From Perognathus longimembris pacificus (Eukaryota; Chordata; Mammalia; Rodentia; Heteromyidae), in contig NC_063162.1 in NCBI RefSeq assembly GCF_023159225.1, positions 90,853,880 to 90,917,879 of the forward strand: a stretch of 64,000 nt of DNA, written 5' to 3'. The notes beneath the pieces are model-generated. The model saw nothing but the letters and a program-made list of their open reading frames with translations, was not told where the DNA came from and did no database searches. The translations under genes and the position numbers were made by a program. Of the stretch, positions 11,888-22,290 are shown piece by piece. The number at the start of each line of letters is the position of its first letter. The stretch's first letter is position 1.

Positions 11888-12799
11888 GAAATAGTTTAAA
11901 TTTTGAAGAGAAACAACACAAGTATTTGCCAGGTAACTAGAAATGACCAGTTAGACGTAGCTTGCATATTTAAGATCACATTTGGCTCTATTCCTCTAAA
12001 TGAAATTGTAACTTTGCCATACAGGTCAGTGTGAAAAGGCAATGTGAAGAGGAAAAATGAATATAAGATGTGATAAGTTTGTGTTAAAGAGTAATTTACT
12101 AAAAGTGACATGAAGGCATATCTATATATCCACTTCTATTATTTCTTAACTGGTTACAAAGTTGCTAACACAAAATCAAGTAAGTTACTTGGACTTTGCA
12201 ATGTTTAGGCATTTCCTTTTCCCCAGTGGCACCTTGAAAAGAACTTCTTAGACTAGCAGGACCCATGAACTGAGAAAGTCTGATGATTTCTGTTCTAACA
12301 TTTGGAGAATGTATAAATAGGTGCCAAGTTCAGAAACAAATGAAATTTTGTTGTTCATTTTCATATCTAGAATGAGCTAATGCTTGGGAAGATATGTTTC
12401 TAAAAGATTATATTTAAAAATATGAGCCAGAGCTTTTGCTAACCTTCAGGCAGCAATTCATTTATTCCTCAGCTAAAAGAGAACCTCCCTAGCCCCCACC
12501 CCCTACAAAAGTAAGCTCCAGAGCAGGAAAAGAGAACCCAATAGACAACATCCCTTGTTTTGGTTTCCTTTCCTTCCCCATTTAGGTTTTATCTACTAGA
12601 CTGGAAAGATTTCCAGACCAATTGCTATTTTTCAATCTCTCTTTAATATGGTTGTAGATATCAACCCTGTAGAACTAGTCTATTCGTACAAAGTGAAGGC
12701 ATTCTCTTGTTTCCTTTCTAGATGCATGAATGACAAAAAGTAAGCTATTTTTAGTTTAAAAATTGTACAGTGTCTTGTAGGTCATCCAAGAGTAATTTA

Positions 12800-13035
12800 G
12801 CCAGACATTGGTGACTCACACCTGTAATCCTAGCCACTAAGGAAGCTGAGATCTAAGGATCTTGATACAAAGCCAACCAAGGCAGGTAAAGTTCATGAGA
12901 CTATCTATAATCAACTAGCTAAAACTCAGAAGTGGAGATGTGGCTTAAGTTGTAGAGTACCGTTCTTGAGGAAACTGCTAAGTGAGAACATGAGGCCCAA
13001 AGATCAAGTCCTAGTGCCAGCACAGAAGAAAAAAA
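12800..13035 (+). mobile_element. Composite SINE (B1-like left, Geo-like right)
   Basis: Starts GCCAGACATTGGTGACTCAC with CCTGTAATCCTAGCCAC, then AAGTGGAGATGTGGCTTAAG and an end reading TCCTAGTGCCAGCAC. Confidence 0.78.
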
Positions 13036-13228
13036 GAGTCATCTATTAAATGCTACCAAAGATTTTAGCCACCAGTTTTCTTGAGTATCATTTACAGGCT
13101 GTATTGCTCCATACATTTCCTTCTATGATTTATCTTGTCACTGTGTCTGTCTCTTATCTATAATTTCCTGGGCAAGAACAACTGGATTGCAAATTCAAGC
13201 TTGTGATTTCACCCAAAGAGTCATCACT

Positions 13229-13462
13229 AAGAATGGAATTTTTTTTTTTTTTTTGGCCAGTCCTGGGCCTTGGACTCAGAGCCTGAGCACTGTCCCTGGC
13301 TTCTTCCCACTCAAGGCTAGCACTCTGCCACTTGAGCCACAGCGCCGCTTCTGGCCGTTTTCTATATATGTGGTGCTGGGGAATCGAACCTAGGGCTTTG
13401 TGTATCCAAGGCAGGCACTCTTGCCACTAGGCTATATCCCCAGCCCCAAGAATGGAATTTTT
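13229..13462 (-). mobile_element. IDL-Geo SINE next to the exon 6 donor
   Basis: Full-length element with target repeats AAGAATGGAATTTTT at 13229-13243 and 13448-13462. It is in the same orientation as ITGB8, and its duplicated target ends 10 bp from the exon 6 donor (gt at 13472-13471). Its Pol III-type A and B boxes therefore sit just inside intron 6. Confidence 0.93.
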
Positions 13463-13472
13463 GCTACATTAC

Positions 13473-13631
13473 CATGGTTGTTGACTTCACGTAGACATTG
13501 TTTTTCAGGTGGCAATTTCCATCATTGGGCACCACTATGCCTGCCAATTTGCTATCAAGAGCAAGATGAGATGTCTGGTCTGTCATCACCAGCAGCAATC
13601 TTTTAGCTTCTTTTCGCCATCCAATGTGACT
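13473..13631 (-). CDS. ITGB8: ITGB8 coding exon 6 (beta-I domain core)
   Basis: This 159-nt exon encodes residues 268-320 in phase 0 at both ends. It starts [20 protein letters not shown], where the buried strand ends in Asp285, equivalent to the conserved MIDAS/ADMIDAS-linked aspartate of integrin beta chains. It continues [17 protein letters not shown] with Cys307, and ends YVKSTTM. The donor is ATG|gtaatg and the acceptor is tttcaag. An IDL-Geo SINE is inserted only 10 bp beyond this donor (see 13244-13447). As a symmetric exon it could be skipped without a frameshift, but that would remove an essential part of the metal-binding domain. Confidence 0.97.
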
Positions 13632-14200
13632 CTTGAAATGAAAATGTATAATTAGACCTTGTCTAATCACAGGGGTCTGTCCTGTGGTCTTCGCTTTAAG
13701 AAAATGACACATTTGAACTGACAAACATGAAGCTAGGCTTGAAAGACGTGGAAAAGTTCAAAGCTGCTTCCTTAACAGGACCCACACTTATCTGTACATC
13801 CTCTATTTCACCACAGTCATTGGGTCACCAACTGCAGTGTTGCACCAGAGGAAGTGTAAGCTAGGTTTTAAGCAGGACAACACATGATGTATGTGGACAA
13901 CATGGTTCTCCCATGGGATGAACAACCCCTTTGGAAGATACATCCACTTGCTCAAGCTGCTCTTGACATTTGTTTGTTTATAATCCTTTCACAGTTTTAT
14001 TCCTCACCCAGTTTTGCTCCTCTGTCCCAACTCTGTACAAAGTTAGTTATATCTGTGATGAGTACACTGTCAGAGTAGTACACGTTCTTCCAAACTAGGT
14101 TTCACCTCATAGGTCAGGGAGAAAAGAAGATCCCTCCATTCTTTCAGAGCATTGCACCCAAGCAGAGCACTCTAATCCTTAATGACCTCACACATCTTAC
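13632..14200 (-). other. ITGB8: ITGB8 intron 5
   Basis: A 569-bp intron between exons 6 and 5 (donor gtaaga, acceptor tttcaag). No repeat or other feature recognised. It is the smallest intron of the seven. Confidence 0.93.
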
Positions 14201-14366
14201 CTCACACACAGCGGCCTGAAGCATGGCATCAAACCCTCCTTCAGGGGTATCTATGTTTCCAGAGATCTTTTGTCTATGAACTGCCTTTTCAAATTCAGTA
14301 ATGTTTTCTGTCAAGGACAGGACGTGGATGTAGCCATGGGGAGGCATGCAGTCTAAATTGTAGTCA
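14201..14366 (-). CDS. ITGB8: ITGB8 coding exon 5 (specificity-determining loop)
   Basis: This exon completes Ser212 and encodes residues 213-267. It reads DYNLDCMPPHGYIHVLSLT and continues to the sequon N-I-T at residue 233, a likely N-glycosylation site. The loop C211-SDYNLD-C218 is the specificity-determining loop that shapes ligand choice in beta-I domains. The run N249-x-D251-x-P253-E254 matches the N-x-D-x-P-E pattern that supplies the synergistic metal site and the MIDAS glutamate. The donor GAG|gtaaga is strong. The acceptor is aattcag. The short 569-bp intron 5 separates it from exon 6. Confidence 0.97.
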
Positions 14367-14763
14367 CTGAATTGGAAAAGAAATGCAGACCGTGTCTTTC
14401 TATGTGACCTTGAAAGTTTCAGAATATAGCTAAAATTATCCAGTTAGAATGAGAAAGAAGTAGATTTTGGAAGGAAGGGAGTAGGGAAATTTAATAACAC
14501 AAAAATCTGTAAAATTAGAGATAAATTTAATATTGATGAACATTCCTTGGAGTTGGAAATAAAGCTATGTTTGATGTTCTAAAAATGAAGAAATTAAATA
14601 TATTCATTAATATGAGATAACTAGAACTATTCAAAGTGATAGTAAAGAGGAATATAAGAATTTGGAGTAATTTCCTATTACAGTTGGCCAAAAATATAAC
14701 AGAGAATCACATTTTGGGAAATATTTGTGAGAATTAGCTGAGCTACATTATTGTTTCTCACTG

Positions 14764-14817
<54 letters not shown>
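14764..14817 (+). repeat. (TG)n microsatellite
   Basis: About 26 TG units at the outer edge of the minus-strand SINE at 14820. Confidence 0.97.
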
Positions 14818-14819
<2 letters not shown>

Positions 14820-14820
<1 letters not shown>

Positions 14821-15215
14821 AGTTTTCCAGTCCTGGGGTTCAATCTCTGGGCCTGGGTACTATCCCTGAGCTCACTTTTGCTAAAGGCTAGCCCTCTACC
14901 ACTTGAGCCATAGTGCCCCTTCATGCTTTTTCTGTCATTAATTGAAGACAAGAACCATAGGGAAGATTTAAAAAAAAAAAAGAAAGGATATGTTGGAAAT
15001 TAACTGTACAACTCTGGGATGGGGAGGAGGATTGGCAAGGAGGAAAGGCGGGAGAAAAATGAGGAAGGGGGAGGAGGTAACAAGTTTGACAAGAAATGTA
15101 CTCACTACCTTATGTATGTAACTGTAAAACAAAAACAAAAGCAAAAAAGAACTGTGATTCTCAGATTTCAGCCTCCAGAGTAGCTAGGACTACTGGCATG
15201 AGTCATCAGAACCTA
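14820..15215 (-). mobile_element. Composite SINE interrupted by L1 fragment
   Basis: The Geo-like half (14824-14918, with CACTTGAGCCATAGTGCCCC) and the B1-like half (15150-15215, with CTCCAGAGTAGCTAGGAC) are separated by the L1 piece at 14957-15145. Its outer end meets a (TG)n array. Confidence 0.65.
14957..15145 (+). mobile_element. Truncated L1 3' UTR fragment
   Basis: A short piece with the same G-rich purine tract and the same terminal block (AAGAAATGTA...TATGTAACTGTA) seen in the 216-985 and 48.8 kb L1 copies, ending in an A-rich tail. It splits a minus-strand SINE. A short AAGAAC repeat on both sides may be its target duplication. Confidence 0.65.
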
Positions 15216-15371
15216 ACTCTCACTGTTTCTTTGTTTGTTTTTAATGATGTTAGGGGAAGAATTACAATGAGCTATTAAAATTCATGAAAACTGATTTGAT
15301 AATTTCCTGATAACTCAGAAAGCAAAAGTCATCCTTCTTGAATGAAGTAAAATCACCTTCAAGAGAAGGTT

Positions 15372-15490
15372 CAAGCTGGGCATGATGACATAGGTTTGTA
15401 ATCCCAGCAGTTGGGAGCCTGCAGCAGGAGATCACAGTTCAAGGTCAGTCTTGGATACACAGTGAGACCTGGTGTCCAAAAGAAAAATAC
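15372..15490 (+). mobile_element. B1-like SINE monomer
   Basis: Reads GCTGGGCATGATGACATAGG, TTTGTAATCCCAGCAGTTGG and ends CAGTGAGACCTGGTGTCC, a recognisable 7SL-derived B1-type monomer with an A-rich tail. Confidence 0.75.
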
Positions 15491-16031
15491 ATAAAAAAAA
15501 GGTCGGAGGAAGCTGATGAAATGCCACTAGGGGATTAATCAGGTCTATTCTGATATGATAGATGGATAACAGTAGTTTGGGCAAATTGTAATGTGTAATA
15601 GAAGATGATTTGAGCAATTTGTGGTAACAATAATTATACAGATTTATTTCTCTGAAAATTGAATATGCTAAATGTGATAACATGAGGGAACTTGCATACC
15701 TAAGATTTGTTCTCTTTTCATTGTGGGACAAGTACTATTTAGAATCAGAATGGCAAAATGATAAGAAAATGGGCTCTTTCTAAACCATCAATTTCTCATC
15801 TTTTGACCCACTTTATGAGATAGCTGTGCTTTTTTCATGGTCACATCATTAAAAAAAAAACACATAATTGTGACAGAGATGGACAGGTAGATAATCAACT
15901 TGATAAACACTTGAAATTTTATCAGTCTTGAACTCAACAATTTTGAAGCAAAGCAAAAGAAGAAATTAAGCATTTCCACAAAAGGTATTTGCAAACATAG
16001 TAGCATTATCATTAGAAGGTTATCTAGAGTT

Positions 16032-16080
16032 TATGTCAGTATTACTTATATGTTAGTATTATTTATGTCAGTATTATTTA
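16032..16080 (+). repeat. Short imperfect direct repeat
   Basis: TTATGTCAGTATTACTTATAT is followed by two near-copies. It lies 210 bp from exon 4. Confidence 0.6.
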
Positions 16081-16291
16081 GATGTAAAGTGAAGAAATAA
16101 TATTTGAAGAAATAGAATATATAAAACCCAGGCTGCAAAGAAAAGTTTTCAGATAGAAACAACCCTCTTGCTCATATGTTTTGGATTCTGATTTATAAAA
16201 CAGAATTCTATACTCTGGTAAATTCTTCATAGAATAAAAAATGAGATTGAATAAGAAAACAATCTATTAGTACCCACAATAATTCCAATAC

Positions 16292-16538
16292 CTGCATTGA
16301 TTATGAATCCTTTCTGGGTGGATGCTAATATATGGTGAAACAGTTTTATCAACATATGAACCAAATCCAAGACGGAAGTCATGGGAGAAAAACGCCATTT
16401 TCCTAGATAAGTCATTTCCAACAGAATTCAATTTTTCTATATTATTATGCATTGATGCTGACACATCAACCAGATAATAAAGATCCACAGGATATTTCTT
16501 CAAAGGATGAATTTTCATAATAAAATTAGCTTCAGCTC
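16292..16538 (-). CDS. ITGB8: ITGB8 coding exon 4 (beta-I domain with MIDAS motif)
   Basis: This exon completes Gly130 and encodes residues 131-211, plus two bases of Ser212. It opens with AEANFIMKIHPLKKYP and enters the von Willebrand A-like beta-I domain at YPVDLYYLVDVSAS. The DVSAS pentapeptide (residues 154-158) is the D-x-S-x-S metal site (MIDAS) that binds the ligand's acidic residue through Mg2+. The following MHNN replaces the acidic pair found at the adjacent ADMIDAS site in most beta chains. The later core strand reads SHDFRLGFGSYVDKTVSPY. Cys211 opens the small disulfide loop closed by Cys218 in exon 5. Splice sites are ccag at the acceptor and gtattg at the donor. Confidence 0.97.
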
Positions 16539-17974
16539 CTGGTTCAAAGAAAGAAAAGTATCAGTTTTTATTTTATGTATCTCAGCATGAACTGTCAATA
16601 AGTCAAATTGTAGCATCTAGAGAAATGTACACATTATGTGTCTTGGAGTATTCTGAAATAACTAATCATACATTTTTCAAAATCAGTTCTACAAGGATTT
16701 CCCACAGTCCTGCAGGCTAGCTAGACTTAATAATAAAAGCACAAGCTCCATACAAATGTAACAAAGTGTCATCACATGTCCCTGCATTGCCCATAGCTCA
16801 GTAGCTAGAAAAGCAGAGTGTAAGGCATCTGTTGTCTCCAGAAGGCATAAGGGGCTGTGGAATGGTTTGAAGGAAACCAGAGGGATATCATCAGAAAAAT
16901 TATATCCTATCAGGTAATGCTCATTGGTTTGTAGCTCAAGAATTTGGACAGTGAAATTCAGCATGTAAGGCCCAACACAGCCTATTTTTTTTCTCTCCAT
17001 TCCGCTTTCAAAACTATGAATTCTGCTCAGTTTGGGGCCACTGTTAAAAGTTCAGTTCCCTTGGAAGTGCTTTGCAACTTAAGAAGGGAAACTAAATTTG
17101 TAAGAATGTTAGAAATTGACACATTGTCTGAGAAATAGACACACACCACAGTTGGGAAGTGTAGTTTACTTGAAGAGGCTTAAATTTCAATGTATAGGTC
17201 AACAATTTAAAAATAAATAGATATTTTATGTATTTGTACAATATATAAAATGTTATATCAGAAATATAATATGCATATGAACTGTGAACTCAGTGCCTTA
17301 TGCACCAACCACACATTTTTATCTTGGTTAATTATTGCTGTGTATTGTATGACTCTGTGTAAAGACAAGAGGTTATATGTTTTTATAGAGGCCTTGCTAC
17401 ATGCACACCTCAGTGCTGAAATCTCAGCCAAAGTATGGATTGGTGAGTTCAGCAAAAAGGCACAGTCTATGCATCATCAGCAAAGGTGCAGTCCTTAGAG
17501 GCCTAAGTTATTCAGGGCGCTCTAACCAAATGTTGGTCACACAGGAAATGTCAGCAGACATTACCTGTTCTTCACAGCCAAGCCAGCATTTTCTAGTGTC
17601 ATTGGCATCAGCAAAGAGGAGGCTGTGAGGAAGCTTTGTGAAAAGGTCAGGGATGAGGAGTTCTATGATGCTGCAGTTTGGCTTTGGATTTTCCTAGGTG
17701 CTGGCTTTAGCACTGGCATTTGGGAAGTTGATGTTCTCAGCATGAGCTGGGACATCAGGAAGACAAGCTGTCAAAGGGAGATAATGAGCTTTTCCATATA
17801 CTGGCCTTTTAGTCCTTGCTGGAGAGAAGAATAAGTGCTAGACTTAAACTGTAAAGGCCCTAACTTCCCATGTAGTTCTAGCTTTAAGTAGTCAGTTCAA
17901 GGACAGGTAGACAGAGACAGACTGCTTCTTGGATAACACCTGCTTTGTTTTTTTATTTTATTTATATTTTAATG

Positions 17975-18110
17975 AGTATTTTCTTTTTTTTTTCTTCTTT
18001 ATTGTCAAAGTGATGTACAGAGGGGTTACAGTTTCATATGTAAGGGAAGTACATTTCTCATCCAACTTGTTATCTTCTCCTTCATTTTCCTGCTTTTGTT
18101 TTTAAAGGAA
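17975..18110 (-). mobile_element. Truncated L1 3' end
   Basis: On the plus strand it reads T-rich, then TTTATTGTCAAAGTGATGTAC, AGAGGGGTTACAGTTTCATATG, then a C/T-rich block. This is the reverse complement of the terminal L1 3' UTR seen at 900-969. Only the last roughly 130 bp are present. Confidence 0.7.
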
Positions 18111-18867
18111 GAAACAGAAGGGTTCGAATGCGGATTACTAGGCCTTGCCCATGTAAGCTATAGACATAATCCACAATGTGGGGGCAAATTGACTTTACAG
18201 TGGATAATTATATATGAGAGAAAAGTCTTAAAGACAAATTTTGTAGACAGTCTTCCACGGTGAGAGATAGTAGAAATACTTTCTCATGGCATAATGGATA
18301 AATTTTCCCTACATAATACCTCTACTTACTTCATATTGGGTGTGCAATCAATATAGAGCTAAAGGCTGGGTGATATTAAAGAGGATTTCATTACACTGGA
18401 TTCCTTAATAACCATTATGGGGCATTAATGACCAAGTAATGACCATTGTCAGGCAATTAGTGATACAAACAATGTCTTGGATGCTAAAAACAGAAAAAGA
18501 AGGAAAAGTTTGGTTGTAACCATAGATTTTACAAATCTGGAATAAATTAGTTGTAAAAAAACAATATTCTTCTAAAATATCATCCATACTCTGTGAACGT
18601 TTGGAAATTGTTTTTGCATTGGAGAATATCCTCAGTTGTTGGGACATAATTTGTTTTAGGGCCCTTACTAGGTTTAGAATTGGTTCGATTTTAAAATTGG
18701 AGTTGCTATGGAGCCAGTATTATGATCACATTATATATTCTATTACTGCAAAGATCTTTAAAAAATAACATACATTCAGCCTTGCTATGAAATTGAAAAC
18801 TGTCAGAATCTTGAGGGAACTCTACTAGTCCAATCAAACAAAGCATGAAATTTAGATGAAGAAAAGC

Positions 18868-19100
18868 CCAGCTTCACTGTCCTGATGGTTCATATCTATA
18901 ATTCTAGCTACTCAGGGGGCTGAGATTTGAGCATCAAGATTCAGAGCATAATCCCAGGCAGATAACTCCACTAGACTCTATCTCAAAATAACTAGCAGAA
19001 AGCTGGGAGCGGAGGTATAGTTTAAGTGGTGGAACACCAGCCAGGACTGGAAAAAAACAAGTGGAAGTGTCAGCCCCTGAGTTTAAGTTCCAAAAGATCT
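18868..19100 (+). mobile_element. Composite SINE
   Basis: B1-like half with ATTCTAGCTACTCAGGGGGC, then CTGGGAGCGGAGGTATAG of the Geo-like half. Diverged. Confidence 0.7.
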
Positions 19101-20234
19101 CAGTTCCACCCTTACACTGAGAGTCCCGCTAAGATAAAGTAGATCCGAAGTTGATAATTTGAGGCTAGACAAGAATCTGGTGCATATGCTACAGAATTAG
19201 AAGACTGAAAGCTGGGCAGGTAGAGGAGGAATGGAGGAGAATGTTGAAATGGCTGACACTGATCAAAATGCACTTTCATAACTCTTGTTAAATGGGAACT
19301 CCTTTGTACAATGACTAAAAGGTAATAATAATAAAGTTCTGGGTGTTGGATATGTTTGCATTCTGACTTAAGGAACAAATTTAGTTTCTGAGCTCCAGTT
19401 TTCAGTAGTGTTATAATGCTGTGAGGTTTCCTTGCTATAATCAGGGATATTTTAGAGTTTTGTTTTTATTCGAATACCTTAAGTTCTTATATAAACACAT
19501 TATAGAACCACTTATTAACTATACTGGACAAGGCGCAGAGACATGATTTGGAACGATTGTGAACATGGACTCATATATTGGACATTATTTAATTAAAGAC
19601 GTGTTATGATCCCTTCTGAGGTCTTTGTTTTCCATCAGTGGTTCCATGATTGTTGCAGTAGAAACTAGAGTGGGCATGTGGCCACTTGAAAATGAGAGCA
19701 GAGCTGTCCCAAGAGACTGCTGAACTCTGCCTGCTTTCAGGAATATATCCAGGAATTTAGAACAAAAAGACTGAAAACATTGCAGAAGGACAGGGAATGA
19801 GTATTCTCTATTCTTGATCATCCTTTGTACAAGTATAACCTTTCTTCTACATATTTTTCCTTTTCAGTGATAAGTTGATTTATTTATAAGGCAATTTTAT
19901 CTAATAAATTATATTACCTATCATTATGTTACTTTTCATTGTAGATATGAAGCTGGGCTCTTTCTTCAGAAGAACTGTGAGCTTATTTTATTGGACTACT
20001 AAACCTATGACCAGTGCATTTTGATTACTTTAAAGCTATCTGTACTTTTCAAAGTATCAGCCATGATTAAAGTTATATTCAATTGTATTTTCTCTGTAAG
20101 TAAAGATAAACTTGGCCTGTGTATCCTATCCCACTTCTTTTAGTTATAAACCTGTGATGAGTACTTTAGGAGTTTGGAGGTAAAGGGAAATGATTTCTTT
20201 AGTTACATATCTGGTATCTTGTTATTTTTTCTTC

Positions 20235-20465
20235 TTTTTTCTTTTTGTGCTAGGAATAGGCTTAAATTAAGATAAACTAGGGGCCTGGGCACTGTCACTT
20301 TGCCTTTTTGCTCAAGGCTCCTGCTCTACTACTAGAACCACTTCCAGCTTTTTGCTGGTTTTCTAAAGGTAAGAGTCTCATGGCCTTTCCTGCCCAGGCT
20401 GTCTTTGAACCATAACCCTTAGATCTCAGCGTCCAGGCATTACAGGCATGAGCAGCTAGCATCTG
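20235..20465 (-). mobile_element. Composite SINE
   Basis: Reverse complement; GGCCTGGGCACTGTCACTTTG marks the Geo-like end, and ATTACAGGCATGAGCAGC the B1-like end. Confidence 0.75.
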
Positions 20466-20917
20466 TTTCCTTTCTGCTGTCTTTTTTACTAATCTCTGAA
20501 AATCACAAGTTATTTTATAGAATAAGAATGATGTGGTTTAATTTTTTTTAGAGAACACTCATTTGTTTTATTTTTTGTATCCTTGATTACCATGATGAAA
20601 ATACATCTTTTTTTTTTAATAGCATTCAGGTAAATGTGAAGAATCTATTTGGGTTTGTTTGTGTGAATATATTTAAAACATTGTCAGGTTCTCCTGAATG
20701 CAAGAACACCTGGTTTTCCTTTTCTCATGGGATTTAAATTTCATTTTCTTAGCAACTTTACATCTTTTGCTTCCCCACATGCAACAGACCATTCCTACCA
20801 TGAAACACAACTGATGACTAGTGTAGACTGTGAGGAAAATAGTTACAATTCACTATAATTTGAGGCTGACCATAACATTTCCTCCTTGCTATGTTTTTCT
20901 TTAAACATCTTGCTTTC

Positions 20918-20972
20918 CCCCTCCCTCCTTTCTTCCTTCCCTCTCCCTCTTCCTCCCTCCTTTCCTTCTTTC
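20918..20972 (+). repeat. C/T-rich low-complexity tract
   Basis: Pure pyrimidine stretch of mixed CCCT and CTTC units. Confidence 0.9.
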
Positions 20973-21154
20973 AGGCCATCTGAGAGCTAGGATTGCAACC
21001 ATATACTGCAACTGCAATACCCAGACGGATGTAGAATTTCTGAACAGAAGGCAGAATCAATATAGGTTTAATCTTATAGCACTACTTTGACACATTAAAA
21101 GTTTAAGAGTTGATAATATTACAGATTAAATTTTTACCCAATGTATTTATTTTT

Positions 21155-21355
21155 CTTTCTTTTTCTCTTGTGGGTCTTGGAACATGAACTTAGTGCCTGG
21201 GCCCTATCCCTAAGTCTCTTTGTGCTCAAGGCTAGCACTCTACCACTTGAGTAACAGGGCCACTTTTTCTATGTAATTTATTGGAGATAAACTAAAACTA
21301 AACTACAGATGTTCCTCAGACTCCAGAGTAGCCAGGATTACAGGCTGTACTACTC
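21155..21355 (-). mobile_element. Composite SINE
   Basis: Reverse complement; GCTCAAGGCTAGCACTCTAC and CTTGAGTAACAGGGCC belong to the Geo half, and CCAGAGTAGCCAGGATTACAG to the B1-like half, which is shortened. Confidence 0.72.
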
Positions 21356-22221
21356 AATTTCTTATGTCTGATTAAGTTAAAAAATTTCAAATGCACCTTC
21401 CCAGTTATGCCACACAACGGACACGTGTCTCTTCTGGTTCCAGCCTTCTTTGGCTTTTGCCTGGATCATTTCCATAGTCTCTCAATCTGTTTTGAACTAT
21501 AATCTTACTTCCCTGCAATCACGACACCACTGAGTACATCCTGCTAAAATTCAAAATTGATGTCTTTCTCTGCTTCAGAGAAAGCAGCTCTCTGTCAGGT
21601 GGCTAATGCTCAAGTTGAGCACAGGTGGCTACACATAGCAGATACAAGTGACTCATCATCTTGACTCTGTCTAAGCTCTAGCAAAACACACTGCTTGTAA
21701 TTCCCCACATATACTCCACAAATACATACTGCTATGCCTTGCTTATGTTCTTCTCACTTCCTGTGGTATCTTAACCTCCCTTTCTTGGTGTAATTACTAC
21801 TTCAAGACACTGCTCAGTAATCTGCTCCTCCCTGGACCAGGCTGAGTAGCCTCCTTTGTGTTGCCATGGCAACTAGATCATACCACCATTATAATGCTTA
21901 CCCTGTAATTATAAGATTCCAGATAGGGCATCTATATCTGCTTTTTGTAGCTGAAAGCTGCCAAAATTGGAAATTGTGGAAAATTTAGCACTGTATTTGG
22001 TACACAGTAAATATCTAATGTATTAGTAATTATTCCCATCACTACTGGTAGATTGCGAAGCAACATTAGTGTAAAGAGCTGTGTTTTTGCCTCTGAAGCC
22101 TCTGTGTTGAGCCCATGTGCAGTCATTCACAAATACTTTAGATACATTTTGAGTCAGCATTTCAAAAGGCCCAGAAAATACAACTTCCTCACAGTGTAGG
22201 GAGAATTTAGAGGCTCTTGAA

Positions 22222-22290
22222 GAGACTGGGGGTGTAGTTCAAGTGGCAGAGCACTAGTTGTGGCTTTGAGTTCAATGGAGGGGTCAGGAA
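22222..22290 (+). mobile_element. ID-like or Geo-like SINE fragment
   Basis: A short stretch reading GGGGTGTAGTTCAAGTGGCAG, then AGCACTAG, similar to tRNA-derived SINE A-box regions. Heavily diverged. Confidence 0.4.

Larger units (their letters stand above)
3462..13472 (-). other. ITGB8: ITGB8 intron 6
   Basis: A 10,011-bp intron between exons 7 and 6, with GT-AG ends in phase 0. It carries many SINEs on both strands, a MaLR-like LTR fragment at 6868-7245 and a (CA)n array near 3.97 kb. Stretches such as 5620-6860, 8750-10200 and 10460-11690 show no repeat or gene I can name. Confidence 0.9.
14367..16291 (-). other. ITGB8: ITGB8 intron 4
   Basis: A 1,925-bp intron. It contains a (TG)n array, a minus-strand SINE interrupted by an L1 3' end (14820-15215), and a B1-like SINE at 15372-15490. 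A short imperfect direct repeat of a unit reading TTATGTCAGTATTA lies at 16032-16080. Confidence 0.92.
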
